Of a stretch of 64,000 bases of DNA, positions 32,480 through 41,836 are shown one piece after another; position 1 is the stretch's first letter, and each line of letters begins with the position of its first letter. Location of the stretch: contig NZ_JAUTBF010000001.1 in the NCBI RefSeq assembly GCF_030818955.1, forward strand, positions 3,671,271 through 3,735,270, written 5' to 3'. Source of the DNA: Microbacterium trichothecenolyticum (GTDB lineage: Bacteria; Actinomycetota; Actinomycetes; Actinomycetales; Microbacteriaceae). Position numbers and translations under genes: made by a program. The notes under the pieces were generated by a model. The model searched no databases. It was given only the letters and a program-made list of their open reading frames with translations, and had not been told where the DNA came from.

Positions 32480-34120
32480 TGATCGTCCCCGCACTGTGGC
32501 GGGAGGCGTGGCGCGCCCCACGCCTCCTCGCCGCGAGCGTCCTGCTCCAACTCCTCGTGTTCGCGACGCACGTCGCGCAGGCCGTCGCTCTCGCGGTCGC
32601 CCTGGCGGCGCTCGTGCACGGCGATGCGGGAGGTGCGCTCCTCGGCATCGGTGCCATCCTCGGGAACCGGCGTCGCGCGCCTGCTGCTGGGCCTCGCTCA
32701 GCGCGACGCCGCCGTGCGGCTCGGCGGCCGCGTGCGCGAAGAGCTGCGAGCGCGGGCCGTCTCGGCCGTGCTCACCCCGGAACGGCTCCACGACGTGTCG
32801 TTGCGCGACGGCTCCACCCGCCTCACGCTCGGCGACGGCATCGACGGCACCGAGGCCTACGTGTCGAAGTACATCCCGGCGGTCGTGCAGCTGGGCGTCG
32901 GCGGCATCGGCGTCGTCGTCGCCCTCGCGACGCTCTCTCCGGGGCTCGCCGCGGGGATCGGCCTCGCCCTGATGCTCGCGGTGCTCGGGCCGATGGCATG
33001 GAAGAAGATGCTCGCGCGCCGAGGATTCACGCACTGGGATACGTACGAGGCGCTCAGCGGCGACCTGCTCGAGGCGCTCCGTGGCATGTCGACGCTGCGC
33101 GCGCTGGGCGACGTCCCCGCGACGCGCGCGCGCCTCCAGGCACGCTCGGAGGCGTTGCGTCAGGCGACCGAACGGGTGATGCGCTCGTCGCTCGCCGAGA
33201 CGGCGATCACGGATTTCGCGATCCAAGCCGGAGCCGTACTCGCCGCGGGAGTCGCGATCGTCGCCGTGCTCACCGGGCAGGCGCCGGCGACGGAGGTGTA
33301 CGTGCTGTTGCTGCTGTCGTCCGAGGCGTTCCGTCCGGTACGCGAGCTCTCGCGTCATTGGCACGCGGGGTTCCTCGGCCTCACCGCGGTGCCCGGGCTG
33401 CGCGCACTGGGTGCCTTCTCCGACGCCGACTCCGCGGATCGCCGACACCCGGCATCCCTCCCTCCGGCGAAGGGAGCGGGGGCGGAGCTCGTGATCACCG
33501 GCCTGTCCTACCGCTATCCCGGGGCCGAGTCGCCCGTGCTGGACGGCGTGTCCCTGCGCGCCGAGCGTGGTGCGGTCCACGCCATCATCGGCCCGTCGGG
33601 AGCGGGCAAGTCGACCCTGTTCGATCTCGTGCTCGGCTTCCTCCGCGCCGACCGGGGGAGCGTCGAGCTCGACGGTCGACCTCTGCGCGCCGACGACGTC
33701 GCGGTGGTCTCTCAGCGTCCCGTCCTGTTCGCGGCGACCGTGCGCGAGAACATCGACCTGTTCGGATCGCCGCAGGGCGAGCTCGAGCGCGCCTGCGCGG
33801 ATGCCGGGGTGCTCGACGAGATCCTCGCCCTGCCCGGAGGCTTCGACGCGCCCGTCGCCGAGGCCGGGGCGAGCCTCTCCGGGGGCCAACGGCAAAGGCT
33901 CGCCCTCGCCCGTGCCCTCCTGGCCCGCCGCCCCGTGCTGCTGGTCGACGAGCCGACGAGCGCCCTCGACGACGCCAACGCGGAGCTGGTCGCACAGACC
34001 CTGGAGCGGGTCGCCGCCGATCGCATCGTCCTGATGATCAGCCACCGTCCCGAGGCGCTCCGCCGCGTCGCTCACGTGCACGTGCTCGAGGGTGGCGCTC
34101 TCGTGGAGGCGGCGTCGTGA
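32476..34120 (+). pseudogene. ABC exporter subunit (permease-ATPase), interrupted by one-base frameshift
   Basis: The frame opens at 32476 (MMIVPALWREAW) with an N-terminal helix, LLQLLVFATHVAQAVALAVAL, then breaks near 32665. From there a frame one base later continues with TGVARLLLGLAQRDAA through to 34120. Removing one A from the GGGAACC run at 32662-32668 restores an unbroken 547-residue protein with Walker A GPSGAGKSTLF, signature LSGGQRQRLALARAL and Walker B VLLVDEPTSALDD. It is a CydD-like exporter half that should pair with the next gene. A sequencing or assembly error is as likely as a true mutation. A functional start inside the second frame is possible but would remove the first helix. 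Confidence 0.72.
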
Positions 34121-35784
34121 GCGGCGGGACGGCCTCGGTCCTGGCCCGCCTGATCCCGCCGCTGCGGCCCGAGTGGCGGCGCATCGTCGGCAGCTACGTC
34201 CTCGCGACCACGAGCCTGCTCGCCCTCGCGGCGATCGGCGTGCTCGCCGCCCTGAGCGTCGGCGGCGCCGTCGTGCACGGTCAGTGGCCGTCCGCGGCCT
34301 GGTGGGTCGCCCTGGTCGCGCTCGTGCTGCTTCGGACCCTTCTCACCTGGCGGGAGATGGACGTCTCGCACGCCCTCGCGTACCGGGTGCTCGCCCGCTT
34401 GCGAGTCGCCCTGTTCGACGCCTACGCCCGCAGTGTCCCGGCCCGCCGCCGCGAGCACTCCGGGAGGGCCGCATCGGTGGCGATGACCGACATCGAGAAG
34501 CTCGAGTTCTTCTACGCGCACACCCTCGCCCAGCTCGGCGCCTCGGTGACGCTCTTCGTGGCGGCGCTCGGGGTCGCGGCGGTTCTGATGCCGGCCGCGG
34601 CCGTCGTCATGGTGCTCGGTGCCGCCCTCGTCGCCCTGACGGCATGGGTGGGCGCCGGGGCGACGCGGCGCGTCGGCGAAGAGGAGCAGGGGGAGCGCGA
34701 GCGCCTGTCGGAGCGGCTGGTCGACGCCCTGGGGGCGTTGCGCGAGGTGCTCGCGTACGGGCTGCAGGACCGTGTCGTCGCCGACGCCGTCGCGGCCACG
34801 CGGCGCTCGGTCCGAACCGCTCGTCGCCGCGAGTTCCTCGCGGGCGTCATCGACGGGTCGCGCGAACTGATCCTCACCGGTGTCCTCATCGGTGTCGTCG
34901 CCTCGGCCCTGTTCGTCGGAGGCGTCGGTGACCCCCGGTCGGCGGCGCTGGCTCCGGCGGTCCTCGCCCTCGCCGTCGCCGGGGTCGCGGCGATCGCCGA
35001 TGCGGCGCACACTCTCTCGGAGCTGCACCCTCTGGTGGCCAGCGCAGCCCGCGTCGACGAAGGACTGCGTCGGTCGCCCGTCGTCGCTCCGGTCGTCGAC
35101 GCTCGTCCCGTGCCGGCCGGACCGCTCGGCATCCGCTTCCACGATGTCGAGTTCTCCTACGACGATCGCACGCGGGTGCTGCGGCGCTGGTCGGCCGAGG
35201 TGCACCCGGGCGAGCACGTCGGGATCGCAGGGCCGTCCGGTGCGGGCAAGAGCACCGTGATCGCCCTGGCCGCGCGGCTCTGGGACCCCGACGGCGGCGA
35301 GATCGCGCTCGTCGACAGCAACGGACGGGGGATGCCACTGCGTGAGGTGGCGGAGGAGGATCTCCGTGCCGCCGTGGCCGTCGTCGAGCAGGACGCGCGT
35401 CTGTTCCACGGCACGGTGCGTGACAACCTCCTGCGGGGCACGGCCGGTCGAACGGACGCGGACCTCGTCGGCATCCTGGACCGCGTCGGCGCCCGCGACT
35501 GGATCAGCCTCGACGACGAGCTCGGCGAGCACGGCGTCCGTCTCTCGGGAGGCCAGCGCGCCCGGCTCGCCCTCGCCCGCGCGCTCTGTCGCGAGCCGCG
35601 GATCCTGATCGTCGATGAGATCACCGCGAGCCTGGACCCGACGACCGAGAAGGCGATCTCGCAGGTGCTCGCCGAGGTCGACGCGACCGTCGTCGTCGCC
35701 TCGCACCGTCGGGAGACACTCGCCCGGCTCGGCCGCGTGCTGCGGGTGGAGCCACCGGCCGGTGCAGCCTCACCCTCCGAGTGA
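34117..35784 (+). CDS. ABC exporter subunit (permease-ATPase), second half
   Basis: A 555-residue protein with six N-terminal helices (for example LATTSLLALAAIGVLAALSVGG) and a C-terminal ATPase: Walker A GPSGAGKSTVIALAARLW, signature LSGGQRARLALARAL, Walker B ILIVDEITASLDP. The Glu in DEI rather than DEP is a small departure. It overlaps the first exporter gene by GTGA (34117-34120), so the two form a CydDC-like heterodimer, probably secreting the finished peptide and conferring self-protection. It is the last gene of the right operon, 79 bp before an IS3 element. Confidence 0.85.
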   Translation: MSGGTASVLARLIPPLRPEWRRIVGSYVLATTSLLALAAIGVLAALSVGGAVVHGQWPSAAWWVALVALVLLRTLLTWREMDVSHALAYRVLARLRVALFDAYARSVPARRREHSGRAASVAMTDIEKLEFFYAHTLAQLGASVTLFVAALGVAAVLMPAAAVVMVLGAALVALTAWVGAGATRRVGEEEQGERERLSERLVDALGALREVLAYGLQDRVVADAVAATRRSVRTARRREFLAGVIDGSRELILTGVLIGVVASALFVGGVGDPRSAALAPAVLALAVAGVAAIADAAHTLSELHPLVASAARVDEGLRRSPVVAPVVDARPVPAGPLGIRFHDVEFSYDDRTRVLRRWSAEVHPGEHVGIAGPSGAGKSTVIALAARLWDPDGGEIALVDSNGRGMPLREVAEEDLRAAVAVVEQDARLFHGTVRDNLLRGTAGRTDADLVGILDRVGARDWISLDDELGEHGVRLSGGQRARLALARALCREPRILIVDEITASLDPTTEKAISQVLAEVDATVVVASHRRETLARLGRVLRVEPPAGAASPSE

Positions 35785-35863
35785 CGCGGCCTCGCCGGGG
35801 AGAGCCGCTGCCAGTGCCTACGGTGTCTCGGCCGGCTGGGCATGGTGATCGAGGATGCGGCCA

Positions 35864-35889
35864 GGGGTCTGCTGCACGGATAGGTGACA
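35864..35889 (+). repeat. left terminal inverted repeat of the IS3 element
   Basis: The 26-bp repeat begins GGGGTCTGCTGCACGGAT and pairs with the right end at 37121-37146 in inverted orientation with one mismatch (A for G at the 19th base). Confidence 0.85.
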
Positions 35890-35934
35890 TCTGATCTGGC
35901 TTGCTCCGAGGGGTGGGCCTGGAAGGATGCCATC

Positions 35935-36252
35935 GTGCCCAAGCCTTATCCGAAGGAGTTCCGTGACGACGTGGTGCGCGTTGCGGAGAACCGTGAGCCC
36001 GGCATGACGATCGAGCGGATCGCCGCCGATTTCGGTGTTCACCCGATGACCCTCATGAAGTGGCTCGCCCGATCGCGTGCCGAGAAGATCGCCTCCGAGA
36101 CGGGCTCGCCGTCGCCCAGCGACTGCGACGCCGAGCTTCGCGAGTTGCGCCAGCGCAACCGGCTGCTCGAGCAGGAGGTCGAGGTGCTGCGCCGGGCGAC
36201 GGCGTATCTGTCACAGGCGCATCTGCCGGGAAAAGGCTCTACCCGCTCGTGA
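35935..36252 (+). CDS. IS3 transposase OrfA
   Basis: About 105 residues with a helix-turn-helix (TIERIAADFGVHPMTLMKWL) and a C-terminal coiled coil (ELRELRQRNRLLEQEVEVLRR in part), the standard OrfA for IS3-family elements. The GTG at 35935 is preferred over upstream starts because homology begins there (PKPYPKEFRDDVVRVAE). The frame ends soon after the AAAAG slippery stretch at 36231-36235, where translation can shift back by one base into OrfB. Confidence 0.85.
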   Translation: MPKPYPKEFRDDVVRVAENREPGMTIERIAADFGVHPMTLMKWLARSRAEKIASETGSPSPSDCDAELRELRQRNRLLEQEVEVLRRATAYLSQAHLPGKGSTRS

Positions 36253-37112
36253 AAGAGCTCGCCTGTGACGGGATCCCCGTCGCGGTGACGTGCCGGGTCC
36301 TTACGCTCGCCCGCCAGCCCTACTATCGCTGGCTCAAACAGCCCATCACCGAGTCGGAACTGGTGGAGGCCTATCGCGCGAACGCGCTGTTCGACGCGCA
36401 TCGCGACGACCCCGAGTTCGGGCATCGCCTCCTCGCTGACGAGGCCCGGGATGTCGGGGAGGCGATGTCGGACCGGACTGCGTGGAAAATCGCGTCCGAG
36501 AACGGCTGGTGGTCCGCATTCGGCAAGAAGAAGGCACGCGGCAAGGGCCGCAAGACCGGCCCGCCCGTTCACGACGATCTCGTGCAGCGGGAGTTCACCG
36601 CCGACGCTCCGAACCGGCTCTGGCTGACCGACATCACCGAGCATCGAACCAGCGAGGGCAAGCTCTACCTCTGCGCGATCAAGGACGTCTTCAGCAACAA
36701 GATCGTCGGCTACTCGATCGACGCGCGGATGAAATCCCGCCTCGTGGTGAACGCGATCGACAACGTCGCCGCGCTGCGCGGAAACGTCGCCGGCTGCGTC
36801 GTACATTCCGACCGCGGATCGCAGTTTCGCTCCCGGAGAGCGATTCGCGACCTGGCCCGTCACCGCATGGTCGGATCGATGGGCAGAGTCGGTGCCGCGG
36901 GCGACAACGCCGCCATGGAGTCGTTCTTCTCGCTCCTGCAGAAGAACGTCCTCAACCGACGCTCCTGGACCACCCGCGAACAGCTGCGCATCGCGATCGT
37001 CACCTGGATCGAGCGAACCTACCACCGACGCCGCCGACAAGACCGCCTCGGCCGTTTGACCCCGGTCGAGTTCGAGACCATGATGACCAAAACCCTGGCC
37101 CTCGCGGCCTGA
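36234..37112 (+). CDS. IS3 transposase OrfB (DDE integrase), reached by -1 frameshift
   Basis: The catalytic domain continues as KRLYPLVKELACDGIPVAV, then an HTH_21 region (YYRWLKQP), then the rve integrase core with DDE residues: Asp in WLTDITEH, Asp in VVHSDRGSQF, Glu in GDNAAMESFF. It ends with RLTPVEFE, typical of the family. I see no ATG or GTG start in this frame near the junction, so it is probably made only as an OrfAB fusion. Confidence 0.88.
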   Translation, partial: RLYPLVKELACDGIPVAVTCRVLTLARQPYYRWLKQPITESELVEAYRANALFDAHRDDPEFGHRLLADEARDVGEAMSDRTAWKIASENGWWSAFGKKKARGKGRKTGPPVHDDLVQREFTADAPNRLWLTDITEHRTSEGKLYLCAIKDVFSNKIVGYSIDARMKSRLVVNAIDNVAALRGNVAGCVVHSDRGSQFRSRRAIRDLARHRMVGSMGRVGAAGDNAAMESFFSLLQKNVLNRRSWTTREQLRIAIVTWIERTYHRRRRQDRLGRLTPVEFETMMTKTLALAA

Positions 37113-37120
37113 CTAACCCC

Positions 37121-37146
37121 TGTCACCCATCCGTGCAGCAGACCCC
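37121..37146 (-). repeat. right terminal inverted repeat of the IS3 element
   Basis: The plus-strand sequence TGTCACCCATCCGTGCAGCA plus GACCCC is the inverted copy of the left repeat with one mismatch. It starts 9 bp after the transposase stop. Confidence 0.85.
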
Positions 37147-37245
37147 GGACCGGTGATGCTTTTCGGGCTACACGAAAGCTCTTCGTGTTGAAAGCGCTGC
37201 CCTCGGCCCGGCACGCATAGTCCGCAGACCGATGGCGAGCGCGAC

Positions 37246-39501
37246 TCAGCTAAACGACTGATGCCAGCGTTGCAGGGCCAAATAGAGTTGCAGCCGATTC
37301 CTTCCGTAGATCATTGAACTGTCAGTGAGGCCGCCGTCATCGGTCCACGAATTGTTGTACCCAGTGCACATCGCCATGATCTGGCTTGGAGTCATTGTTC
37401 GCAACTGGTCCGATGCCGGCGCCACGGGACTGGTTAGCGCTTCCATAATCATTGTGTACGCAGCGAAGCGAATGCACTGCTCCTCGTCGCCTTTCAACAT
37501 CTTCCACACCGCCCAGCGGTCCCGCCAGTTGGCCGCGTCATACTTCGTACCGGTAATGAGCTTCTTCTCGATGAGCCAATTGTTGGCTCGGATCGCGGTC
37601 CGAGCGAACACTTGGCAGCATCCCGTTGAGCTATCATCGTTCGACCAGCTAGGAGGAGTGGCGCCCCGTTCGATTGCCTCGTAGTGAGCAATGACGAGAA
37701 GGTCGGCTGCGTCGTCATCGACACGAATTACCATTCCTTCCCAAATGAGCGGAGTCATGATGAGTGCTTTTGGGCAGTTCAGTTCCGTCGCGAGCTTTGT
37801 AATGAATGTGTCTCTCGTTTGCACCCTCACAGCAATGATTGTCTGATTCTCCGGCATCAAGACTTTCTGGGCTAGAGTATCTTCGTGTTCAATGCATTCG
37901 GTGAACCAATCCTCCTGCATGCCCTTCAGTTTGTCCTGGGGAATCAGAGGATCAGGCCGCGTGAGAATCGTCGTCGAAATCGAGTTGATGCCGGGCTCAA
38001 AACCCGACACGATATTCTTGTCGAATTCGATGGCACTTGACCCCGACCCGAGCGTGAGGGTCTGCACCTGGTCGTACGCCCAGTTCTTCGGAAGCGGCTT
38101 TCCAATGTTTCCGGCGTAGCCGGTCGACATGTCCGACACGAACGCGCTCGATGCCAAGCCTGCTTCCATGATGGTGCGACAGACATCTCTAGGCCCGTAT
38201 ACGCCCACTTTGTAGCGCCGTCCAGTCCGGCTCATACGCTCAGGAAGCGCTCGAAAGTAGGGAATCACTGAGTCTTCGACTTGATATGGAAGCGCGTCGA
38301 AGTCGACAGAGAAGTAGATTGTTGTGTCATTCGGAAGACCGTACGCCCATGCAGCGTTGGCCGCCTCTTCGCCACACTCAAGCCCGCGCCGAGGCGTGAA
38401 ATGAGAAAGGCTGCCACCGCCGGTCTGAAAAAGCGGGAAGACACGCCCCCCTGATGCATAAATCCGTTGCAACTCGCCAGACTTGATACACTTATCTAGA
38501 GACTGGTCGGGTGAATTGGTGAGATATCGACCGAAATGAGTGTACCCCGCGTTGCGCAGCGTGGCGAGCTTAGCGGCGGTTAGTGTTGTAACGCAGTCAG
38601 CGCCCGTTCCGACGCGATCTGGGTCGCCCGTACTGACGAGCAAACTGGCCCAAGTCTGAATGTTGGCGGTTCCGGTGACTGGCAGCTTCGCAAACGACTG
38701 AAACGATTTCACGAAGTTGGACGTTGTCGTCGTGAAACTCCCGACGAAGGATGTGGCGTAGCCATTCACGCGGAGCGCTAGGTTGAACCAGCGGCAGAAA
38801 TACTTGGTGCTGTCCGTCGATCCAATCTTCAGGTTCCCCTGCTCCGACAGCCTCTGCTTGGTGGTGGGCCCGAAGTATCCATTCGCGATGCCATCCCCCA
38901 GACCTACCTCGTACTGAATCGAATAGAGGAGCGCTTGGTGTGTATCGCGGAGGAAGATTCCATCGGTCGGTACCGCATAGAAGTCTCGTCGCGAAAGATA
39001 GCGTCTGTTCATAGCCATCTGCGCTGACCGGATAACCGAGTCACCCCCCGCTAGCAACTTGGTTGCACTCATGTTCAAAAGCGCCTTGAAGACTTTCGCT
39101 TCCAACTCACCAGTACCAGAACTCAGGCCCATGTCGGTTCGAAGTGACCTGATAGCCGACTGCGTCGTTGAGTTCCAGAGACCGCTCAGTGCGCCATTAT
39201 CAGCGTTGTACCCCTTGCAGTATAGAGCGCCTTGAGCAATCCTCACTATATTTGACCCGCTCGCGCTTGGCGCAGGGTTAGATGTCGTGAGAGGGCCATA
39301 TTTCGAAACGGCCGCGTAAAGGTTATCGGTAAAATTGTCCGACAAGGTGATCTGGTTGAGTTCTTTTGCGAGGGCTCGAGTCAGCGCGAATATTGTGGCC
39401 CAACCGGGCACTCCATCTTCATCCAGAAGGGCGGTACCCAAGCTCCGCCCGTATGTCTTATTGAACCACTTCTGCGTGTTTTCAACCCAGGGGTCGGTCA
39501 T
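37246..39501 (-). CDS. peptidoglycan-binding and DUF1906 glycoside-hydrolase-like protein, no signal peptide
   Basis: A 751-residue protein, clearly less GC-rich than its neighbours outside the island. Several peptidoglycan-binding-like repeats fill about residues 1-300 (for example QKWFNKTYGRSLGTALLDED and GYFGPTTKQRL). A DUF1906 domain follows at about 310-510 (GYTHFGRYLTNSPDQSLDKC, GGRVFPLFQTGG, IYFSVDFDALPYQV), a TIM-barrel fold related to Rv2525c and GH25-type lysozymes. The last third (about 560-751) is an alpha-helical lysozyme-like segment with GCCQVFARTAIRANNW. There is no N-terminal signal peptide. The neighbouring gene 23 bp upstream encodes a Tat-exported protein, so co-export is one possibility. 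It acts most likely on cell walls. Confidence 0.65.
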   Translation of the reverse strand: MTDPWVENTQKWFNKTYGRSLGTALLDEDGVPGWATIFALTRALAKELNQITLSDNFTDNLYAAVSKYGPLTTSNPAPSASGSNIVRIAQGALYCKGYNADNGALSGLWNSTTQSAIRSLRTDMGLSSGTGELEAKVFKALLNMSATKLLAGGDSVIRSAQMAMNRRYLSRRDFYAVPTDGIFLRDTHQALLYSIQYEVGLGDGIANGYFGPTTKQRLSEQGNLKIGSTDSTKYFCRWFNLALRVNGYATSFVGSFTTTTSNFVKSFQSFAKLPVTGTANIQTWASLLVSTGDPDRVGTGADCVTTLTAAKLATLRNAGYTHFGRYLTNSPDQSLDKCIKSGELQRIYASGGRVFPLFQTGGGSLSHFTPRRGLECGEEAANAAWAYGLPNDTTIYFSVDFDALPYQVEDSVIPYFRALPERMSRTGRRYKVGVYGPRDVCRTIMEAGLASSAFVSDMSTGYAGNIGKPLPKNWAYDQVQTLTLGSGSSAIEFDKNIVSGFEPGINSISTTILTRPDPLIPQDKLKGMQEDWFTECIEHEDTLAQKVLMPENQTIIAVRVQTRDTFITKLATELNCPKALIMTPLIWEGMVIRVDDDAADLLVIAHYEAIERGATPPSWSNDDSSTGCCQVFARTAIRANNWLIEKKLITGTKYDAANWRDRWAVWKMLKGDEEQCIRFAAYTMIMEALTSPVAPASDQLRTMTPSQIMAMCTGYNNSWTDDGGLTDSSMIYGRNRLQLYLALQRWHQSFS

Positions 39502-39524
39502 GAAATTTCTCCGTATGGCACTGG

Positions 39525-40508
39525 TCAGTTGGCGGTCTCAACTACGTATGTACTGAGATGAGAGCCAACGTTCGTAAGGGGGAAGCAAGACATCATGTTT
39601 GTTTGGCGCATGCCGTTCGAGGCCGTTTCCGTTTGCAGCGCCAACCTGGGAACAATGGGCACGATCATTGTGGGCTCAGAGTCCGACACACTTGCTGCGA
39701 AGACGAGATACGTCGACGTTTCCGCGGGGATCGCCTCTGTCGTCACAATGGTCGCCGTCGTGACACCATCGGACACTTGGGTGGTGATCGAGAGATAGCG
39801 TTCTTCCGACTCATCGAGCGCAGCCTCGCTGACTTCGCCGGCCGACGCTGGGAAGGAGAAGACAAAGGCCACGCCGACCTCGATAGGCGATGGTCCGACG
39901 CTCTTGATGGTCGCTCTGCTGGGCGTAATTTCCTCGCTCAGTGATATCCAATCGACCGCGAGTTCCACGCCCCACGCGGAGACGTCCTCGCTGGCTACCG
40001 GAAGTTCGACCTTTTGTACTTCTGCACCATTCGTGTCACCGATGCTGATGACGCTAGCGCGGGGCTTTCCGATGTTCTCACTCGGGTACAGGTTGACTGT
40101 ACGGCTGGGAAGATAGACGCGTTCGGCACCCAGAGGAAGCCGCAGGGTCGCAATACCGTCGGCGCGATCTGCGAACGTGACAGACGTGATCTGCCCCCTC
40201 ACCGTCAGCAACGCAGTTCCCGTGATCTCGAAAACACGAGCATCCCAAGTGACAGTGAGCGTGCTGGCGTCCCCAGAGGTCAAGGCAATGTCCCGGGGGA
40301 ATGGGGTGTCGAATCTCTGACCCCACGTTGACTCATATGTCGTCGCAACGACTGTCGACGATCTGCCCAAATCGACGGTTGGAAGAACCTGACGTCTTGC
40401 GGTCGTGGCCGAGTTCGCGGACGCGGAAGACGCTCCGACGTCGATTGAGACAGCTACCCCTGCTGTAACCACCAGACTTTTCAGAACAGCGCGACGAGAA
40501 AAATGCAT
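39525..40508 (-). CDS. Tat-exported protein of unknown function
   Basis: A 327-residue protein with a twin-arginine signal (HFSRRAVLKSLVVTAGVAV followed by ASSASA). The mature part is rich in Ser, Thr and Val with beta-strand patterns and no cysteines near the front, such as LTVTWDARVFEITGTALLTV, and no motif I can name. The ATG at 40508 was chosen because it sits three residues before the Tat motif; an upstream frame to 40598 lacks a ribosome binding site. It lies upstream of the DUF1906 gene on the same strand and is probably co-transcribed. Confidence 0.6.
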   Translation of the reverse strand: MHFSRRAVLKSLVVTAGVAVSIDVGASSASANSATTARRQVLPTVDLGRSSTVVATTYESTWGQRFDTPFPRDIALTSGDASTLTVTWDARVFEITGTALLTVRGQITSVTFADRADGIATLRLPLGAERVYLPSRTVNLYPSENIGKPRASVISIGDTNGAEVQKVELPVASEDVSAWGVELAVDWISLSEEITPSRATIKSVGPSPIEVGVAFVFSFPASAGEVSEAALDESEERYLSITTQVSDGVTTATIVTTEAIPAETSTYLVFAASVSDSEPTMIVPIVPRLALQTETASNGMRQTNMMSCFPLTNVGSHLSTYVVETAN

Positions 40509-40572
40509 TTGAAACCGATCAGCGTCAGAACGAGCACGAGAAAACTTGACGCGCAGCCGCTTGGCCTCGCTA

Positions 40573-40923
40573 TCAAGGGACGGTATTAACAGGTGCAAAA
40601 AACACTTGTGCTAGAACTGCACCTGACAGTGATGCCGCGGCACTGAGCGCTAGCGCAATCAAGATCCCGGACCACCAAACTCGCCGAGCCCGCACTCCCA
40701 AGGCGATTAAGACCAGCGGGGCAATCACCTGGACCGTGAAGGTTGGAATTGTTCCAAGATAAAGCACGTTCGCGCTGGTGATTTCGGCGCCGCCCTGCCC
40801 GACGTCCTTCAGGGCCGTGTCAGTTACGGCCGCGAGCCAAAACCACGACCCGAAAAGTGCTGCGCTACACAAGGCGGCTCCGATGAGAAAGCCTATGTAA
40901 CGCTCGCCCCGCCAACCTCTCAC
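40573..40923 (-). CDS. small membrane protein with three helices
   Basis: A 116-residue hydrophobic protein with three predicted helices (GFLIGAALCSAALFGSWFWL, VQVIAPLVLIALGV, WSGILIALALSAAASLSGAV). No family recognised. It precedes the Tat-protein gene on the same strand by 64 bp and may belong to the same operon. Confidence 0.5.
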   Translation of the reverse strand: MRGWRGERYIGFLIGAALCSAALFGSWFWLAAVTDTALKDVGQGGAEITSANVLYLGTIPTFTVQVIAPLVLIALGVRARRVWWSGILIALALSAAASLSGAVLAQVFFAPVNTVP

Positions 40924-41269
40924 GACTGATCCACTCCTAAACCAGAAAGACGGTAATTACAGCTGTACAAGGGGCCGCTGAGGAATTCCCTCAGGGCATC
41001 TGACGCAACCGGCCGTCGTGTTGGCTTTCCTGCAGGCTACCTGGACATCGACACCTCCGTCTGTCCACCAAATGGTGGACAACCAGGTTTATGGGCCGAG
41101 ACTCTCCACAGCCACCGACCCACCGATGTGTTGTCCGTTTGACATAGGAGGGGAACGATGCGAGGGTGGCCACTAAGCGCAGAGGGGTGCAACTTTACGC
41201 GGTACAACGACGCTGAAGTGTCAAAATTCGCGTTAGCTGTGCGTTACGTATAGCTCAATTGGGGGAAGT
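40924..41269. other. 346-bp intergenic region with one hairpin
   Basis: The gap between divergent genes is AT-richer than the chromosome average. It holds one perfect stem-loop, TGTCCACC-aaat-GGTGGACA, at 41062-41081. Promoters for 40573-40923 and for 41270 onward must lie here; no coding frame is convincing. Confidence 0.45.
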
Positions 41270-41836
41270 GTGAGTTATTTTTCGAGCGCGCCGATAGATA
41301 GGAGTAGTCTTTTCGCGGTAGCGATCTTTGGTGGTATCTCAGCCTGGGCTTTCTCGCCGGTGGTGGCAAATGCCGAAGAGCTGCCGATTGACCCGTCGGA
41401 GGTGCCCGAATACGTTGAGAAGACGGTGGGAAGCGGCTTCACGGATCTCGCGGGGATTCACCAGGAGTATCGCGAAGCCGTTGCGTCGTTCCCATTTCCT
41501 CTGCCAGATGGTCAGCAGTTCCCACCCGAATCGAGTCTGAACGACGACGCTCCAACATCCGACGCGGTTAGGCGCAGAGTCGTCTGGCAGAAGGGTAGCG
41601 GCGTCGCCGAGGCGTACATGTACTGGGAGACCGCTACGGTCGTCGCCGCCAGCGAGGCGCAAGATCGCGGCGAGTTCATCCGCGCGCAGGCCTTACTCGA
41701 CACGCTTGAAGCGGGCTACAACTCGGACTTCCGACGTCTTGTGCTCATTGACCGCGGGAATGAGTTTGTGCGAACGCAAGTCGGCGCGGCGAGGTCTGGT
41801 GACTTCGGCCCACTGCGGGATGCTGTCTGCGCATAA
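41270..41836 (+). CDS. putative secreted protein
   Basis: A 188-residue protein with an N-terminal signal-like helix (SSLFAVAIFGGISAWAFSPVVANA) ending at about residue 35. The mature part is helical and acidic (IDPSEVPEYVEKTVGSG), with one Cys at the very end. The GTG at 41270 has TGGGGGAAGTG upstream. No family recognised. Confidence 0.5.
   Translation: MSYFSSAPIDRSSLFAVAIFGGISAWAFSPVVANAEELPIDPSEVPEYVEKTVGSGFTDLAGIHQEYREAVASFPFPLPDGQQFPPESSLNDDAPTSDAVRRRVVWQKGSGVAEAYMYWETATVVAASEAQDRGEFIRAQALLDTLEAGYNSDFRRLVLIDRGNEFVRTQVGAARSGDFGPLRDAVCA

Larger units (their letters stand above)
35864..37146 (+). mobile_element. IS3-family insertion sequence
   Basis: A 1283-bp element with imperfect 26-bp terminal inverted repeats and two overlapping transposase frames joined by a -1 frameshift. 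It inserts 79 bp after the exporter operon and marks the boundary between the RiPP locus and the lower-GC accessory region to its right. I saw no target-site duplication: the bases flanking the two ends (CCA on the left, GGA on the right) do not match. Confidence 0.85.

Noticed and set aside
31630..35784. A single 1384-residue open frame across the dehydrogenase and both exporters
   Set aside because: Its front part is out of frame with the dehydrogenase, its middle is out of frame with the exporter ATPase, and only its end matches the second exporter.
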